Assembly (NCBI GenBank): GCA_036426205.1
Contig: CM071568.1
Span: 35,823,499 to 35,887,498, forward strand
From: Ascaphus truei
Lineage: Eukaryota; Chordata; Amphibia; Anura; Ascaphidae
DNA: 64,000 bases
Reading direction: 5' to 3'
Shown here: piece after piece, positions 24,304 through 34,796 of the stretch
Layout: each line of letters opens with the position of its first letter
Numbering within the stretch: position 1 is the stretch's first letter
Notes under the pieces: generated by a model
Databases searched by the model: none
Told to the model about the DNA's origin: nothing
The model's input: only the letters and a program-made list of their open reading frames with translations
Program-made: the position numbers and the translations under genes

Positions 24304-25700
24304 ATGTCTATACCTTCAAGGCAAGAGGTCCACGAGTGGGCCGTGTGGTGCAAGGTATCACCGCGAGACGTGGTCGCGGTGAGCAGAGTCCCCGGCCCTA
24401 CTTCTGTATTCTCAGTTTCTGACCAATTAAAGAATTCACCAGGCCTGGCCACCGCCAAGTACGTAGTTCATATATATGACAAAGCCTACCATGGGTATAA
24501 GTTGCTCCTGCTGGAAACTACATCTGAAATATGTCACAAGACTGTTCCCCACGCACTACACTTAACCGAACTGTCGAGTGGAAGTTGCCCGCTGGTTTAC
24601 CCTGAACTACCCAGGCATCAGCTTCTGACCACCCCACTCCGTGCATCAGGGATGTGGTGACCCCTATCCCCAGCGTGGCCAGCCAATATCGCCATCCATG
24701 TGTCTTTTCCCACATCACGTTTGCACCAGACACTATCCATCAGCACTCTCTGTGGGATGGCTCCTCTCTCTCGCATCCCCTACGCACCACACAGCACCCA
24801 GGGACAGTGGGGCTATTGGTGGTTCCCCACCCAATGTGTCTGTCCTCCAACTGGCGGATGCATTCATTCACTCTGCACAGTCACAACAATACCGCAAACT
24901 TAAAGCATTTTTGGGAATTCAACCTACCCGACTGAATTCGAGGTGAAGAATGGAAGGATCATGCAGAGCAGGTACTCCCAGAGTGCAACTGCACAGAGTC
25001 CGTAAAGCGACAGCAGATCGTGGAATGCCTGTGGCCGCCTGCCTTGCACATGTTACAGAGCTACCGGGATGACCACCCTGAAGCAGATTCCCAAACCATA
25101 CTGTGTGCGCTCACCAAGGCCTATGGCACACCAGTGGACAGCTTCTCCTTGATGTCCAAATCCCTCTCCCTTGTCTAGACTGAAGGAGAAATGGTGTCAG
25201 AATTCCTTCGACAAGTTCACCTGGATCTCTAGACTTTAGTGAGGAAGAAAGTAGTGCGCAAGTCAGAGGCCAACAGACTTAGAACCACGCAGCTTCTGAG
25301 GGGCCTCTTGTCACTACACCTGGTAGCTGTCAGAGTCAGTGATAGCCTCGTTCCAGGGCAAGCATTGTCCTTTGAAGAATTGATGAACAGAATACAAGCC
25401 CATGAAACTGTTCTGCTAGGTCATGATTCAAGCTCAGCTAAAAAGACGGGAACTTGCTCCATGGAAACCAAGAAAGGAGAGACTAAAGGGAAATCTAACA
25501 AAGAGGCGCATCAGGAAAAAGAAGACCCTTATGATGACGAAGCTGATACCGCGAACACTCCCTCCGGGCGGATGTCCTCTACTCCACGGGCCCAGTCTAA
25601 TCGAAGTGGTGTCCTCTGTTTCCATTGCGGCAAGAAGGGTCACATCGCCCGAAGGTTGCCGCGAAAGTCGCGATATCTATGCTGTGTACCACCCTGAAAT
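24304..25700 (+). pseudogene. Ty3/gypsy gag, PNMA-like, broken
   Basis: The frame opens at an ATG at 24304 and is carried through at least three frames. After LADAFIHSAQSQQ come residues of the capsid fold seen in PNMA/Arc-type gags: KRQQIVECLWPPALHML, an alanine- and Tyr-containing linker, and EGEMVSEFLRQVHLDL. Two in-frame stops are visible near 25176 and 25230. The C-terminus is Lys/Glu-rich and ends in a zinc knuckle, CFHCGKKGHIARR, whose last Cys is replaced (CCHx). PNMA genes are known domesticated Ty3/gypsy gags, so this is a relative of that source lineage. Confidence 0.82.
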
Positions 25701-26213
25701 CTGAAGATACCACTATACCAGAAGAGACCCCGCCATCAAGTGCAAATGAAGCGTCAGTACCGCCAAAGGCAGGTTGCCGCATAGAACCTGCTGCCATTGT
25801 GAAGGTCGTTATTGAAGGCATCTACGCTTCAGCGTTGCTGGACACTGGTTCCCAAGTAACAATAGTATACCGACCGTTCTACGATCAACATCTTCACCAG
25901 TTGCCCCTGCTGTCTGCAGATTCACCAGTTGCCCCTGCTGTCTGCAGATGCTATGAGATTGCTAGGGTTAAGCCATGAAGACAACCCTATTGATGGAGTG
26001 GTATGGGTTCATCTGGATATCCCACAGTTGAATACTGGCAAGCATCACCCCATGGAGGTGGAAGCGGTGGTGTGCCTGGAGCCCCAAGAACATCCTAGTG
26101 CTTCGATAATCTTGGGAACCAATACTGACATAGTACAGGAAGTGATTTGTATGTACCTAAAGGAGGCGGGTGAATTACCGCTAGCAGCGCTAGCAGAATA
26201 CTCTGTGTTGTGA
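25625..26213 (+). pseudogene. Ty3/gypsy aspartic protease region, frameshifted
   Basis: The frame at 25625-25978 holds ASALLDTGSQVTIV, the DTG catalytic motif in its usual context. It is interrupted by a tandem duplication of 28 bp (25893-25920 and 25921-25948, ttcaccagttgcccctgctg plus 8). Twenty-eight is not a multiple of three, so the reading frame shifts, and the rest of the domain continues in the frame 25929-26213 (ILGTNTDIV). Confidence 0.85.
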
Positions 26214-26306
26214 GAGGAGTGTTGTAGGATAGCGGCACAAGAAGAGCACGGAGTCCTCTACAATATTTAGTATGGGTTAACTGAGATCCCACCAGGAGGA
26301 GGGAAA

Positions 26307-27965
26307 GTGATGACTGCTACCTGCTGCTATCCAGAAAGGCACCAGGCAGATCGACTATTCTTGCTGGAAAGTTCTTCGGAAGATGACAAAAGGCGCGGAT
26401 ACAAACTGTTGGCTGAGGTGAGGGAATGGCAATCTAAACTATGGAATAGAGTGCAGGTGTTCGTGCAGAACATTTCCCCCTACCCCATGCCCATTGACTA
26501 CAGACAGCAGTTGGGGAGAATATACCCTGTCACTCCCATGGAGAAGATAGAGACGCGAACGCAGGCAGCAGCTATATCTGTAGCAGCTTCTCCACTGGCG
26601 TTTAACTTCGGGGACTCTCAATTGACTGAAGAATGGAGAGAGAGGATGCTGACCAAATTGGAAGAAAGACGAGCAGTTTTCTCCACCAGTGATATGGACG
26701 TGGGCTGTAGCCGCAGCCCTCAACATACCATTCAGTTAAATGATACGACTCCGTTTCGAGAAGGTCCCGTCGCATCGCTCCTAGGGATATGGAAGACGTG
26801 AGAAATCTACTACAAGAAATGGAGACGGCAGGCATCGTCATGGGATCTCGCAGTCCGTATGCACCGCCTATCGTGGTGGTGCAGAAGAAGAACGGGTCAG
26901 TACGGCTATGTGTGGACTATAGAACCTTGAATAATCATACTGTAGCAGATCAGTACACCCTTCCTCGGATCGAAGAACTCTTAAACTCTCTGTCGGGAAA
27001 TAAGTGGTTTAGTGTTTTGGATCTGAGGTCCATGAACTCCGAAGATCAGGAGAAAATAGCTTTTGTCTGCCTGCTGGAGTTTTATCAATTCACGCGAATG
27101 CCCCTAGGTATATGCGGTGCTCCAGCCACTTTCCAGCATCTAATGGAAAAGACGATTTGGGATATGAACCCCAGAGAATGCTTAGTGTATCTGGATGACA
27201 TTATAGTGTTCGGAAAGACGCTGGAGGAACATGAAGAGCGGCTGATAAAAGTGCTTGATCGACTCAGCGTGGAAGGACTCAAACTGACGATGGATAAGGG
27301 TCGATTATGCCGCACCTCGGTGACCTACGTGGGTCACATTGTCTCTGCGGAAGGAATATCTACTGACCCGGGGAAAATACAAGCTTTGGTGAACTGGCCG
27401 CAACCCGCTAACCTTATGGAATTGCGATCCTTCCTAGGATTTTGCGGTTATTATCGAAGGTTTGTGGAAGGCTGTTCCAGCAAGGCAAAGGTTCTCAACA
27501 ACCTTCTCAAAATCTACCCTGAAGACACGGGTCGGAAAGCCGCTTCCGCTCAAGCACCCTTTGGGGATAAGTGGACTCCAGCTTGCGAAAAGGCATTTCT
27601 GGGGTTAAAGAGAAACTTAACACAGGCCCCTGTGCTGGCCTATGCAGACTCTGAGCGGCCGTATATTCTACATGTTGATGCCAGTTTTAATGGGTTAGGA
27701 GCAGTGTTGCATCAGAAATACGATACCAGACTTCGACCAGTGGCCTATGTGAGTCGCCCAGTGAGCAGAACTATCCCGAACACAAACTAGAGTTTCTAGC
27801 CCTTAAATGGGCTATTGTGGACAACCTGCATGACTAGTTGTATGGGGTCACATTTGAAGTTCAGACTGATAACAACCTTTTGATATAAATAAACACGTCT
27901 GCTGAGTTGGATGCTACCGGCCACCGCTGGCTAGCGGCACTCTCAAATTTTCAATTCACACTTAC
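26307..27965 (+). pseudogene. Ty3/gypsy reverse transcriptase and RNase H, broken
   Basis: The N-terminal part is at 26307-26801. After a frameshift the frame 26789-27790 carries the RT core: VVVQKKNGSVRLCVDYRTLN, then FSVLDLRS, QFTRMPLGICGAPATFQ and the catalytic ECLVYLDDIIVFGKT. A short gap follows DLRS, where the usual GYHQI block is absent. The tether and RNase H follow (YILHVDASFNGLGAVLHQK, VAYVSRPVSR). The frame closes at 27790, and RNase H residues continue in another frame (KLEFLALKWAI) with stops at 27833 and 27886, up to the MITE at 27965. YLDD is intact but the element cannot be expressed whole. Confidence 0.92.
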
Positions 27966-28298
27966 AGACGAGGCCACGATTATCCTAACACTTGCTTTAA
28001 AATAGCCGGGTTACATTCAGGGTATGTGCTGGGTATGTTCTGGGCTAGTTTGAGGCACGTTTAAGGCATTTCTGCATTGACTAACGACCCATAGGATTAA
28101 CACAGCAGGGGTCCCTGACAGTCCAATTCAGTTTTAATGGGACTGCCAGGGACACCCGCTGTTAATCTGATAGACCATTAATCAATGCAGAAATGCTGGG
28201 GCTAGTTTAAGGCATTTTTAAGTCATGTATTCAGGCTATTCCTGGGTCTTTTTGGTGATTGCCACTGGTTTGTGTTAGAATAGTCACAGCCTCTATTG
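27965..28298. mobile_element. 334 bp MITE inserted in the Ty3/gypsy pol gene
   Basis: Left end CAGACGAGGCCACGATTATC and right end are inverted copies with mismatches, flanked by TA (27963-27964, 28299-28300). The interior matches the MITE at 39249-39593 closely (ggttacattcagggtatgtg, cattgactaacgacccatag). It separates the RNase H end from the pre-integrase linker, and the flanking gypsy frames are continuous if it is removed. Confidence 0.92.
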
Positions 28299-28300
28299 TA

Positions 28301-28736
28301 AGTACAAGCCTGGGCCTTTGAACATTGGCACTGATGCTCTATCTCGACGACCAGGATTGAATCCTACTCCTGATGAGGGTGTTTGGGAAGAAATTCCGGG
28401 ACCAGGAGTATGGGCCTTGTGCTCCATCGCCGTGGTGGTGCAAGACCAAGTTGCCTTCTCTGAATTAAGGATTGTGGATTCTTTAGGATGTCAATCAAAT
28501 GCTACTCCAGGAGCGTACCATCACTCGGACGGGATGAACATCACTTCGGATAAAATTATCACCTGGAAGGATTTGGTACAATATCAAATTCGCGACCCAG
28601 TGGCAGGAATAATCCGTCAAGCTCTCAAACAAAATAATCAATTGTTGCGTAAAAGGGCATGTAACAAGGGACATACCCTGTTCAGAAAAGTTGCCTATAA
28701 TCCAGCAGTGTGCAGGTTAATTGACCAGCACCTGGT
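28301..28736 (+). pseudogene. Ty3/gypsy pre-integrase linker and integrase start, truncated
   Basis: Directly after the MITE the gypsy reading resumes with NIGTDALSRRPGLNP, the linker found between RNase H and integrase. It runs to VAGIIRQALKQNN and CRLIDQHLVD, where the integrase zinc-binding region should begin, and stops. The catalytic core of integrase and the 3' LTR are absent because another LTR element abuts here at 28737. Confidence 0.85.
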
Positions 28737-29210
28737 TGATTAGAGGAGTTAGAAAAAGCCTGCCTTTGAGACAGGAAGTGAGACTCATTAGCTCACATGT
28801 GAGCTGAACAAGGAAACAGAGCAGAGGTTCCTGAGTCTCCCAGGTGAGACTGACCGAGAGAACACAGATCTCTGGAGCTGACAAATAAGACTTCTAAACC
28901 TGGATGCTGATTATCCGGAGAAAAGGCAGCAACCCAGCAAACAGATAAGACTTTATTTTCCAATGACTGTTGTCTATATATATATATATATCTATATGAC
29001 TTGGGCTGATGAATAGCTTGGGTAGCCACCCAGTTAAAAGGGGCTGGAAAATAAGGATACATATATGCCAAAGTGGAGCAGGTTTTGTTTTGCTCACTAT
29101 TTCTCTTATGTTGATCTTTGCTGTGTTTAAAGCGACAGGCACAATAAAGCCTTATTTTATTTCACCTTAAAACAGTCTCCATTGTGTACCTCCGCACATG
29201 TCCTCTTACA
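28737..29210 (+). mobile_element. LTR of a second retrotransposon (474 bp)
   Basis: Begins TGATTAGAGG and ends CCTCTTACA, with AATAAA at 29143-29148, and is followed after two bases (TA) by a sequence complementary to tRNA-Leu. It contains a short (TA)n at 28976-28990. No 3' partner is found; the interior is cut by the L1 at about 29938. The exact start is inferred from the TG and the loss of gypsy sequence. Confidence 0.65.
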
Positions 29211-29212
29211 TA

Positions 29213-29261
29213 TGGTGTTAGCAGTGGGATTTGAACCCACGCCTCCATACAGAGACCAGAA
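29213..29261 (-). promoter_or_regulatory. extended primer-binding site: 49 nt complementary to tRNA-Leu
   Basis: Plus strand starts TGGTGTTAGCAGTGGGATTT. Its complement reads as the 3' half of a leucine tRNA: CCA end, acceptor strand, T arm GGTTCAAATCC, and back through the variable arm (TTCTGGTCTC, GGAG). Ordinary primer sites cover 18 nt; here the match extends to about 49. The comparison tRNA-Leu(CAA) is recalled, not looked up. Confidence 0.7.
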
Positions 29262-29937
29262 TTAAAGCGATACACACCTAGGCAGGAAATCTACACTGCA
29301 CTAAAACTTACAAAATCACAGATGGACTCTTTTCCCCAATCCCAAGAGGAGAGAGAGAGAGACTGCTGAAGCAGGTAAACCTTATTTGCCTATCACAATA
29401 AAGTGTAATATGGTCATTGAAATAGGGTTTTTGCCTTCCAGCCATAGTCAGGGTTCAAGAAGTGAGTTAGCCCTTAAAAGGGATAGGCGTTTGTTGTTTT
29501 CAAATGATTCGCTGAAGCAGTGAATACAGATGGTGACCCATGAGCGGTACTGATTCTGCAAATAAAGGTTGCCACACCGCAATGGAGCTGTGAATGGAGT
29601 ATATGCAGAAAAGTGTAAAATTGCCCTACCGGGGAGAAAGGGATTGCTGAATTGTGTAAAAGGTATCCCAAAACCAATTGCTGAGTGTTGAGTCACCCTG
29701 TCGGGAGTGAAAGAAAGATTCCACTGCAAAGAATGTTTTTTTTTTCCTGCAAGTAAAATCTGCCTATATATCTTGGGAGTAAAACAGGCACCCAAAGTGT
29801 AAAGCAAATGCCTTTGCTGAAGCCAGAAAATGGGCAGCTAGCAAGCATTGTATTGAAAGAAATAGAACCCTGGGAATTTAAAATGGCCACCCAGCTGAAG
29901 TCAAATACAAACTCTGTAAAAATAGGGAAGAAAGAGA
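29262..29937 (+). mobile_element. leader of the tRNA-Leu-primed element, no ORF
   Basis: Non-coding sequence following the primer site, probably the untranslated leader upstream of a gag that is now missing. The element ends where the L1 begins. No frame exceeds a chance length on the plus strand. Confidence 0.45.
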
Positions 29938-30078
29938 GACTTCCGGTGACGTCACCGCTGATGGTTAGCTAGGAAGAGAGCTCCCGACACCCTCGCATAA
30001 AAGCAATCAGAATAGGCATTTTCCCCCACCCCAAACCTCCTGAATTTGATACGCACCCCAACAGCTAACATCAGGGAG

Positions 30079-31062
30079 ATGACGGGGAAGGCTCAAAAAC
30101 GGAACCCAAACCCTGTCACCAAATTTTTCGCTCCGACACAGCGCCAGGCAGATATCAGTCCTGAAGGACAAGATGGTGCCGAGGAGGAACCGGAGCACGA
30201 GGCGCGCAGCGGCCGACATAGCCCGCCTGAAACAGACCCCCCCGTTCTGAATAAAGAATTTTTCGACTCACTCATAGCCAAAATGAGGAGGGGGGTACCG
30301 GAAGATACAGAGAAGGCCCTCCAGATCATACGTGCCGAGGTGGGAGCGCTGACGGAAAGAACCGAGGACCTCGAGGCGAAAAAGGAGGGAGTATCCAACG
30401 AGCAGGCCGAGTCCCACGAAGAGGTCTCAAGATGTGGGGATTCAATCCGCAACTTGCAAAATGCCCTCGAGGACCTCGAGAACAGGGATTGGAGGCAGAA
30501 CATTCGCCTCAGAAACATCCCTGAAACCATCACCCATGAAGAACTGCAACCCTACCTCCGCAGACTCTTTCTACAATTGGTGCCTGACCTATCTGAGCAC
30601 GAGCTGCACGCCGACCGGGCACACCGAGCCCTGGGCCCAAAACCATCGGACCCCAACCGGCATAGAGACGTAGTGCTCAGAATGCACGCCTATTCAGCAA
30701 AAGAGCGGATCATGGCGGCTGCCAGAGATCTGCGCTCTGTGACAATGGATGGAGTGGCCATTCAGCTCTTTAATGACCTTTCTCGCCTAACTGTGAGCAA
30801 AAGAAACGCGCTGAGACCACTTACCTCTCACCTAAGAGACCAAGGGGTCAAAAACCGTTGGGCATTCCCCTTTAAGCTAGTGGTGCTTCATAATGGACGC
30901 CACTTCACGGTGTCTGCCCCTGAAGACGCAAAAGCATTCCTCAAAGCACTGGGGATCCCCCCCACAGAAGAACAACCGACCCCCCACGGATGCGGCGACC
31001 GAGACAGACCCCCAGGATACCCCCATGCATCGGAGAGGCTGGCTAGCCAACGACTTCGCTGA
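30079..31062 (+). CDS. L1 ORF1 protein (327 aa), intact
   Basis: An uninterrupted frame from ATG 30079 to a stop at 31062. Residues 1-60 are polar and disordered; about 75-145 form a heptad-rich coiled coil (KMRRGVPEDTEKALQIIRAE, IRNLQNALEDLENRDW); about 150-240 match the L1 ORF1 RRM (NIRLRNIPE, DRAHRALGPK, VVLRMHAYSAKERIM); the last part is the basic C-terminal domain. ORF1p is a trimeric RNA-binding chaperone of L1 particles. A TTG-started version from 30046 is also open, but the ATG in context ggagATGac is preferred. Its length is normal for the family. ORF2 downstream is lost, so this is an orphaned but intact ORF1. Confidence 0.9.
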   Translation: MTGKAQKRNPNPVTKFFAPTQRQADISPEGQDGAEEEPEHEARSGRHSPPETDPPVLNKEFFDSLIAKMRRGVPEDTEKALQIIRAEVGALTERTEDLEAKKEGVSNEQAESHEEVSRCGDSIRNLQNALEDLENRDWRQNIRLRNIPETITHEELQPYLRRLFLQLVPDLSEHELHADRAHRALGPKPSDPNRHRDVVLRMHAYSAKERIMAAARDLRSVTMDGVAIQLFNDLSRLTVSKRNALRPLTSHLRDQGVKNRWAFPFKLVVLHNGRHFTVSAPEDAKAFLKALGIPPTEEQPTPHGCGDRDRPPGYPHASERLASQRLR

Positions 31063-31239
31063 ACCCAGATGATCCCGCTATCCCTCCGGAACTGAAGGAG
31101 ACTTGGGATGCCCTCGCCGGCACCCTGCACGGGTCGTGCACCAATGACAACAGCAAATTTCCATCAACCACACAAACATCCAATAAAGATGGCTGCCGCG
31201 AACGATTTCGGCCCCTAAGAGCCCCCACAGGCCCTAACG

Positions 31240-31930
31240 CCTCCGGCGCACGAGCCCCCCCCACCCTCCCTCCCAGTCCCTCACCCCGCCAGCTCCCCCC
31301 CCCCTTTTTTTCTTTTCCCCCCCTACTCCACCACCCCTACCCCCCACCCCCCCTCTACCCCTGCCCCCCCCCTCTACCCCTCCACTCGCATTCTCCCCTC
31401 CCACCCCTACCCTCCCCCCTCTCCCCTCCACACACCCCCCCCAACCCGAGAACCTGCCCTCTACCTCAACGTTCCCCCCCGGCGCAAGGGAACCGTCGCT
31501 GTAATCACCGAAATCCAGAAATCTGCAGAGGAAAGCACTACTCCCGCCGCTTCCTTGCCCGGCAAGAGGCCATACTCAAACAGACCCCATTTGCCCGCGA
31601 CCTACCCAACCTCCAGCCCTGGGAGATCCAGCTCCCAGCAGCGCACGCCAGGACCATAGAAAGATGGGCTTCCCAGAGACAGCCACCTCACATCCCTTCC
31701 CCTCCGAACCAAGAAGGGCAGGTCGTATGCAAAACCCTGGCTCCCCCCCGGCTCCCTCCACCTCCCCCCCCCAAAATAGGCCAATTCCTTCCCGATTCAC
31801 ACCCGAGAGGTTCTATCCCCCCCCCCCTCTCCCGCTCTTCCCGAGGGTGACCACCCCCCACCTTCCCCCCAACTCCCTTGCCCCCGGAGCCCTGCCCCCC
31901 CCCCGCCGCCAGCAAGGACCAGGTTGATTG
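31240..31930. repeat. C-rich inter-ORF tract (G-quadruplex-prone minus strand)
   Basis: Between ORF1 and ORF2 the plus strand is dominated by runs of 4-11 C, separated by short t/a spacers (31286-31445 and 31800-31915). The minus strand has many consecutive G-runs. The long frames on both strands here are composition artefacts. Confidence 0.85.
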
Positions 31931-31966
31931 GCCCCTCACTGACATGATGGCCCTCACTATCCCCCA

Positions 31967-32005
31967 ATGAGACTAGTTTCCTCCAATATCGGGCTAAACT
32001 ATGCA
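31967..32005 (+). pseudogene. L1 ORF2 start, 13-codon stump
   Basis: The frame MRLVSSNIGLN resembles the first residues of L1 ORF2, where a beta strand of the endonuclease contains the N of the metal site. It runs straight into the MITE at 32008. No endonuclease, RT or C-domain is found after the MITE. Confidence 0.6.
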
Positions 32006-32007
32006 TA

Positions 32008-32367
32008 CTGTCGCGGCCGAGTTTATTTAAACATTTACCCGGTCTCGGCCGCGACAGTAACCGTGCGCGCGCCGGGGTGTCCAGTGCGTGCGCCGAAGCC
32101 TCGGAGGAGCGGTCCTCCGATCGGGGCTTCCCCTTCCCCTCTCCGGGTCCGCTGGGTCCCCCGGAACCCCCCACCGCCGTCCCCTACATCGCGGCACACC
32201 AGGGCTCCCTCGGGGAGCCCTGGGCATGTGCGCAGAGGGTGCAGGCAGCCGATGAAGCGTGACCGTGCATCGGTGATGCGTGGCACGCCGAGGGGATTTG
32301 GCTAGAAAGCCGGGAAATCTCCCGGCTTGCGGAACTAGCCGTGTTTAAATAAAATGTGTCGCCTCTG
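32008..32367. mobile_element. 360 bp GC-rich MITE
   Basis: TA on both sides (32006-32007, 32368-32369). Left end CTGTCGCGGCCGAGTTTATT; right end, read inverted, CAGAGGCGACACATTTTATT. The same element is at 38869-39246 in the opposite orientation. The interior is CpG-dense (32060-32290). Confidence 0.88.
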
Positions 32368-32583
32368 TAACTATGTTGTATCGCTATGTCTCAATGTTTG
32401 AACCAATATTGTTTGGACAAGAGCTAAGTACAATGATTGAATAATATGCAGGTATAGGAAACGGTCCTACCCAAGGACGCCCACTCGATCTGTCGAATAT
32501 ATATCCCTATTATATCCTATAATATATATATCTTATATTAATATATAATATACTATATCATATATATAATATATTATATAAGT

Positions 32584-33450
32584 GCAAATACAACTGTATG
32601 CTCATCTGCATGTACTTAGCCAGGTCTGCCAACCCCCGCTTTCCCCATTGAGCACCAGCATACAGGATTCCACTGCAGCAGGATCGGGACATGAATGCAA
32701 ATGAGCACACTGTGTCACTTTTTGCCTCAAAAACAAAACCATGTTATACATGGTTCCTAATAGTGCTTAAGCTTGCGCATGGGTTGCACAAATCTTAGCG
32801 CAATCAGGTACGGTTTGCATACCAGAAACCACCCAACGACAGCTGTTCGACCCTTGATTGGTTCTACAAATCAGTGTGGGGTTGATTTTACTGGGTATTG
32901 ACATGAGAGCTATGGGATAGGCTATACCCGATAATACTGAGGTAAGTTATGTGAGTAAAAAAAGTGAAACCAAAAAACCCTCCACAGGAAAGCAATATTG
33001 TCAAATACAACTGGGTATGTCAATCGCACTGTCTAGGCAGAGCTGAACCCCGCACTTTCCCCATTATCACCAGCATACAGCACTTCCACTGCAAAACTCA
33101 AACCCAACACTGAATGAGACCCTAGTTCGAACAGCTGTCTGTGGGTGGTTTCTGGGTATGCACCCTTAAAACCCACCTGGGCTGTGCTCAAGGCTGTTGA
33201 CCATGCGATCAGCTTAATGCCCTATAAGGGAACCATGGTAAAATGTTGTTTGAGTGCAAAAGTGCACGTGTTGCTATTTTTGCATTGTAGTTATCCAGAA
33301 ATCCCTCCTTTGCCTGAAGTGCAAGTGCTGTCTGCGGGTAATAATGGGAAAGTCGAGGTTGCAGACCTGCCTAAGACAGCAGATGAGGATCAGTTTGTTT
33401 TGCATATTTGCTTCCTGTGGGGGTTTTTTGTCACTTTTTGCACTGTACCA
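32584..33450. repeat. hairpin repeat family, full but noisy copy
   Basis: Left arm gcaaatacaactgtatgctc (32584-) and right arm (to about 33450) carry inverted copies of cttccactgcagca…gggttgcagacctgcctaag. Matches 62553-63125 throughout, including the central ggttgattttactgggtat, but with many single-base gains and losses compared with that copy. Confidence 0.85.
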
Positions 33451-33472
33451 TAACTTAATCAGATTATTATAT

Positions 33473-33567
33473 TATATCTCTCTATCTCTCTATCTCTCTA
33501 TCTCTCTATCTCTCTATCTCTCTATCTCTCTATCTCTCTATCTCTCTATCTCTCTATCTCTCTATCT
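33473..33567. repeat. (CTCTCTAT)n microsatellite
   Basis: About 95 bp of perfect 8 bp units. It generates the SLYLSISLSLYLS frame at 33254-33742, which is not a gene. Confidence 0.97.
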
Positions 33568-34097
33568 CAGTACAAAAGATAAATATCTATATTTAAAAAT
33601 ATATATATATATGTCTCTAAAATCAAAAATTAAATATATGTATATATATGTATGTGTGTGTATGGGTGTGGATATTACTGTATTTAAGGCCTTATATGTA
33701 AACAGGGATTGTTGTATTGCTCAGACTTATTTCAAGGTTTAAACATTACAGGGTGAGTATGTTTGAGGACCTATTAGAGTCAGCTGTGTCCAATTAGTCG
33801 TTAACAGCAAACAAGGCCTTTTCTGAGGCAGCAAGGCCTGTAGTGTTAAAAAAGATAATATATATATTTAATATAGTTCTACACTGAACCTATTGATGCA
33901 AGTAAGTAGGCCTTGGATAAAACATCTTTAAAGTTTAATCTAGGTGAGTGAATTATGTGCTTCATAATATTAGGGCCATATTGTTAAAAGTGTCAGAACA
34001 TGTATATCTCACTAACACATGGCCTGTTTTATTACAATACTGTGTTATAACAGGAAAGCATCATATGTATCTTGTCATAAAAATATCTCTATCTATA

Positions 34098-34098
34098 T

Positions 34099-34153
<55 letters not shown>
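34098..34153. repeat. (TA)n microsatellite
   Basis: Uninterrupted tata run with one defect, adjacent to the 34344 palindrome's left flank. Confidence 0.95.
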
Positions 34154-34155
<2 letters not shown>

Positions 34156-34646
34156 CAAACAGAAAAAGAAAGCAGCGCCTCTAAATAAATGTGAAAACAA
34201 TAATAAGGTAAATATCCGTGCTGAAAATAATAAATGATAATATTATATCTACACAGTGTTAACTATAAATAAAGATTCCCTTAATAATTACTAAAGCACA
34301 GATACATATTAAACCTGTAAACCATAAGGAAAAATTCTACATACAGCTAAACCCCGTTATAACGCGCCTCGCTATACCGCAAATCGGTTATAACGCGGTC
34401 TGAGCATGGCTCCCGAATTGAAAGCCTCCATTTTGCCGGCTTACCTGCATCTCAAATTTTCCATTTTGCCGCCTTACACTCTCCTCTTACAGCTCATCTC
34501 TCTCCTCTTCCTGCTGTCCACGTGCTCATCTCTCTGCCCGTCGTGTGCCATCAGGGTTTTTTTTTTTCCAAACATTCAATTCAATGCTTTATTGACTACC
34601 AGACACAGACACAAATAAACATTAATACATTTTGTACAAAACACAT

Positions 34647-34713
34647 GCAGGGATTGAACTCGGGACCTTCTGATACCAATGCCTTGCCTCTTACCTCTAC
34701 ACCATAAGCTTTT
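34647..34713 (-). other. tRNA-like sequence A, left arm
   Basis: On the minus strand: TGGTGTAGAGGTAAGAGGC (A-box-like) and CGAGTTCAATCCC (B-box-like) at normal spacing. The T-stem pairs poorly and no acceptor stem forms, so it is a degenerate tRNA-like block. Its mirror copy is at 36286-36352. Confidence 0.45.
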
Positions 34714-34796
34714 TTGTGACAAGACAGAACCTATAAATATATTTATCCTCTACAACACAAGGTACATGTCAATGTGAAATCTTAAGTCTATTTCTA

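Larger units (their letters stand above)
29938..32500 (+). mobile_element. L1-type LINE with ORF2 deleted
   Basis: Starts gacttccggtgacgtcaccg, a typical L1 5' UTR start, and is followed by ORF1 (30079-31062), a C-rich inter-ORF segment, an ORF2 start at 31967 and then, across a MITE, 3'-UTR-like text (32368-32500). No RT motifs of ORF2 are present, so most of ORF2 is missing. The right edge is approximate. The copy could move only with help from another L1. Confidence 0.75.

Noticed and set aside
31043..32305. Many long overlapping frames on both strands
   Set aside because: They lie in C-runs and CpG-rich MITE sequence. Frames open on all strands there because stop codons are rare in such composition.
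33473..33567. CRISPR-like repeat array
   Set aside because: Perfect adjacent 8 bp units without spacers; a microsatellite in a vertebrate.
33254..33742. 162 aa frame with SLYLSISLSLYLS repeats
   Set aside because: It is translated from the (CTCTCTAT)n microsatellite.
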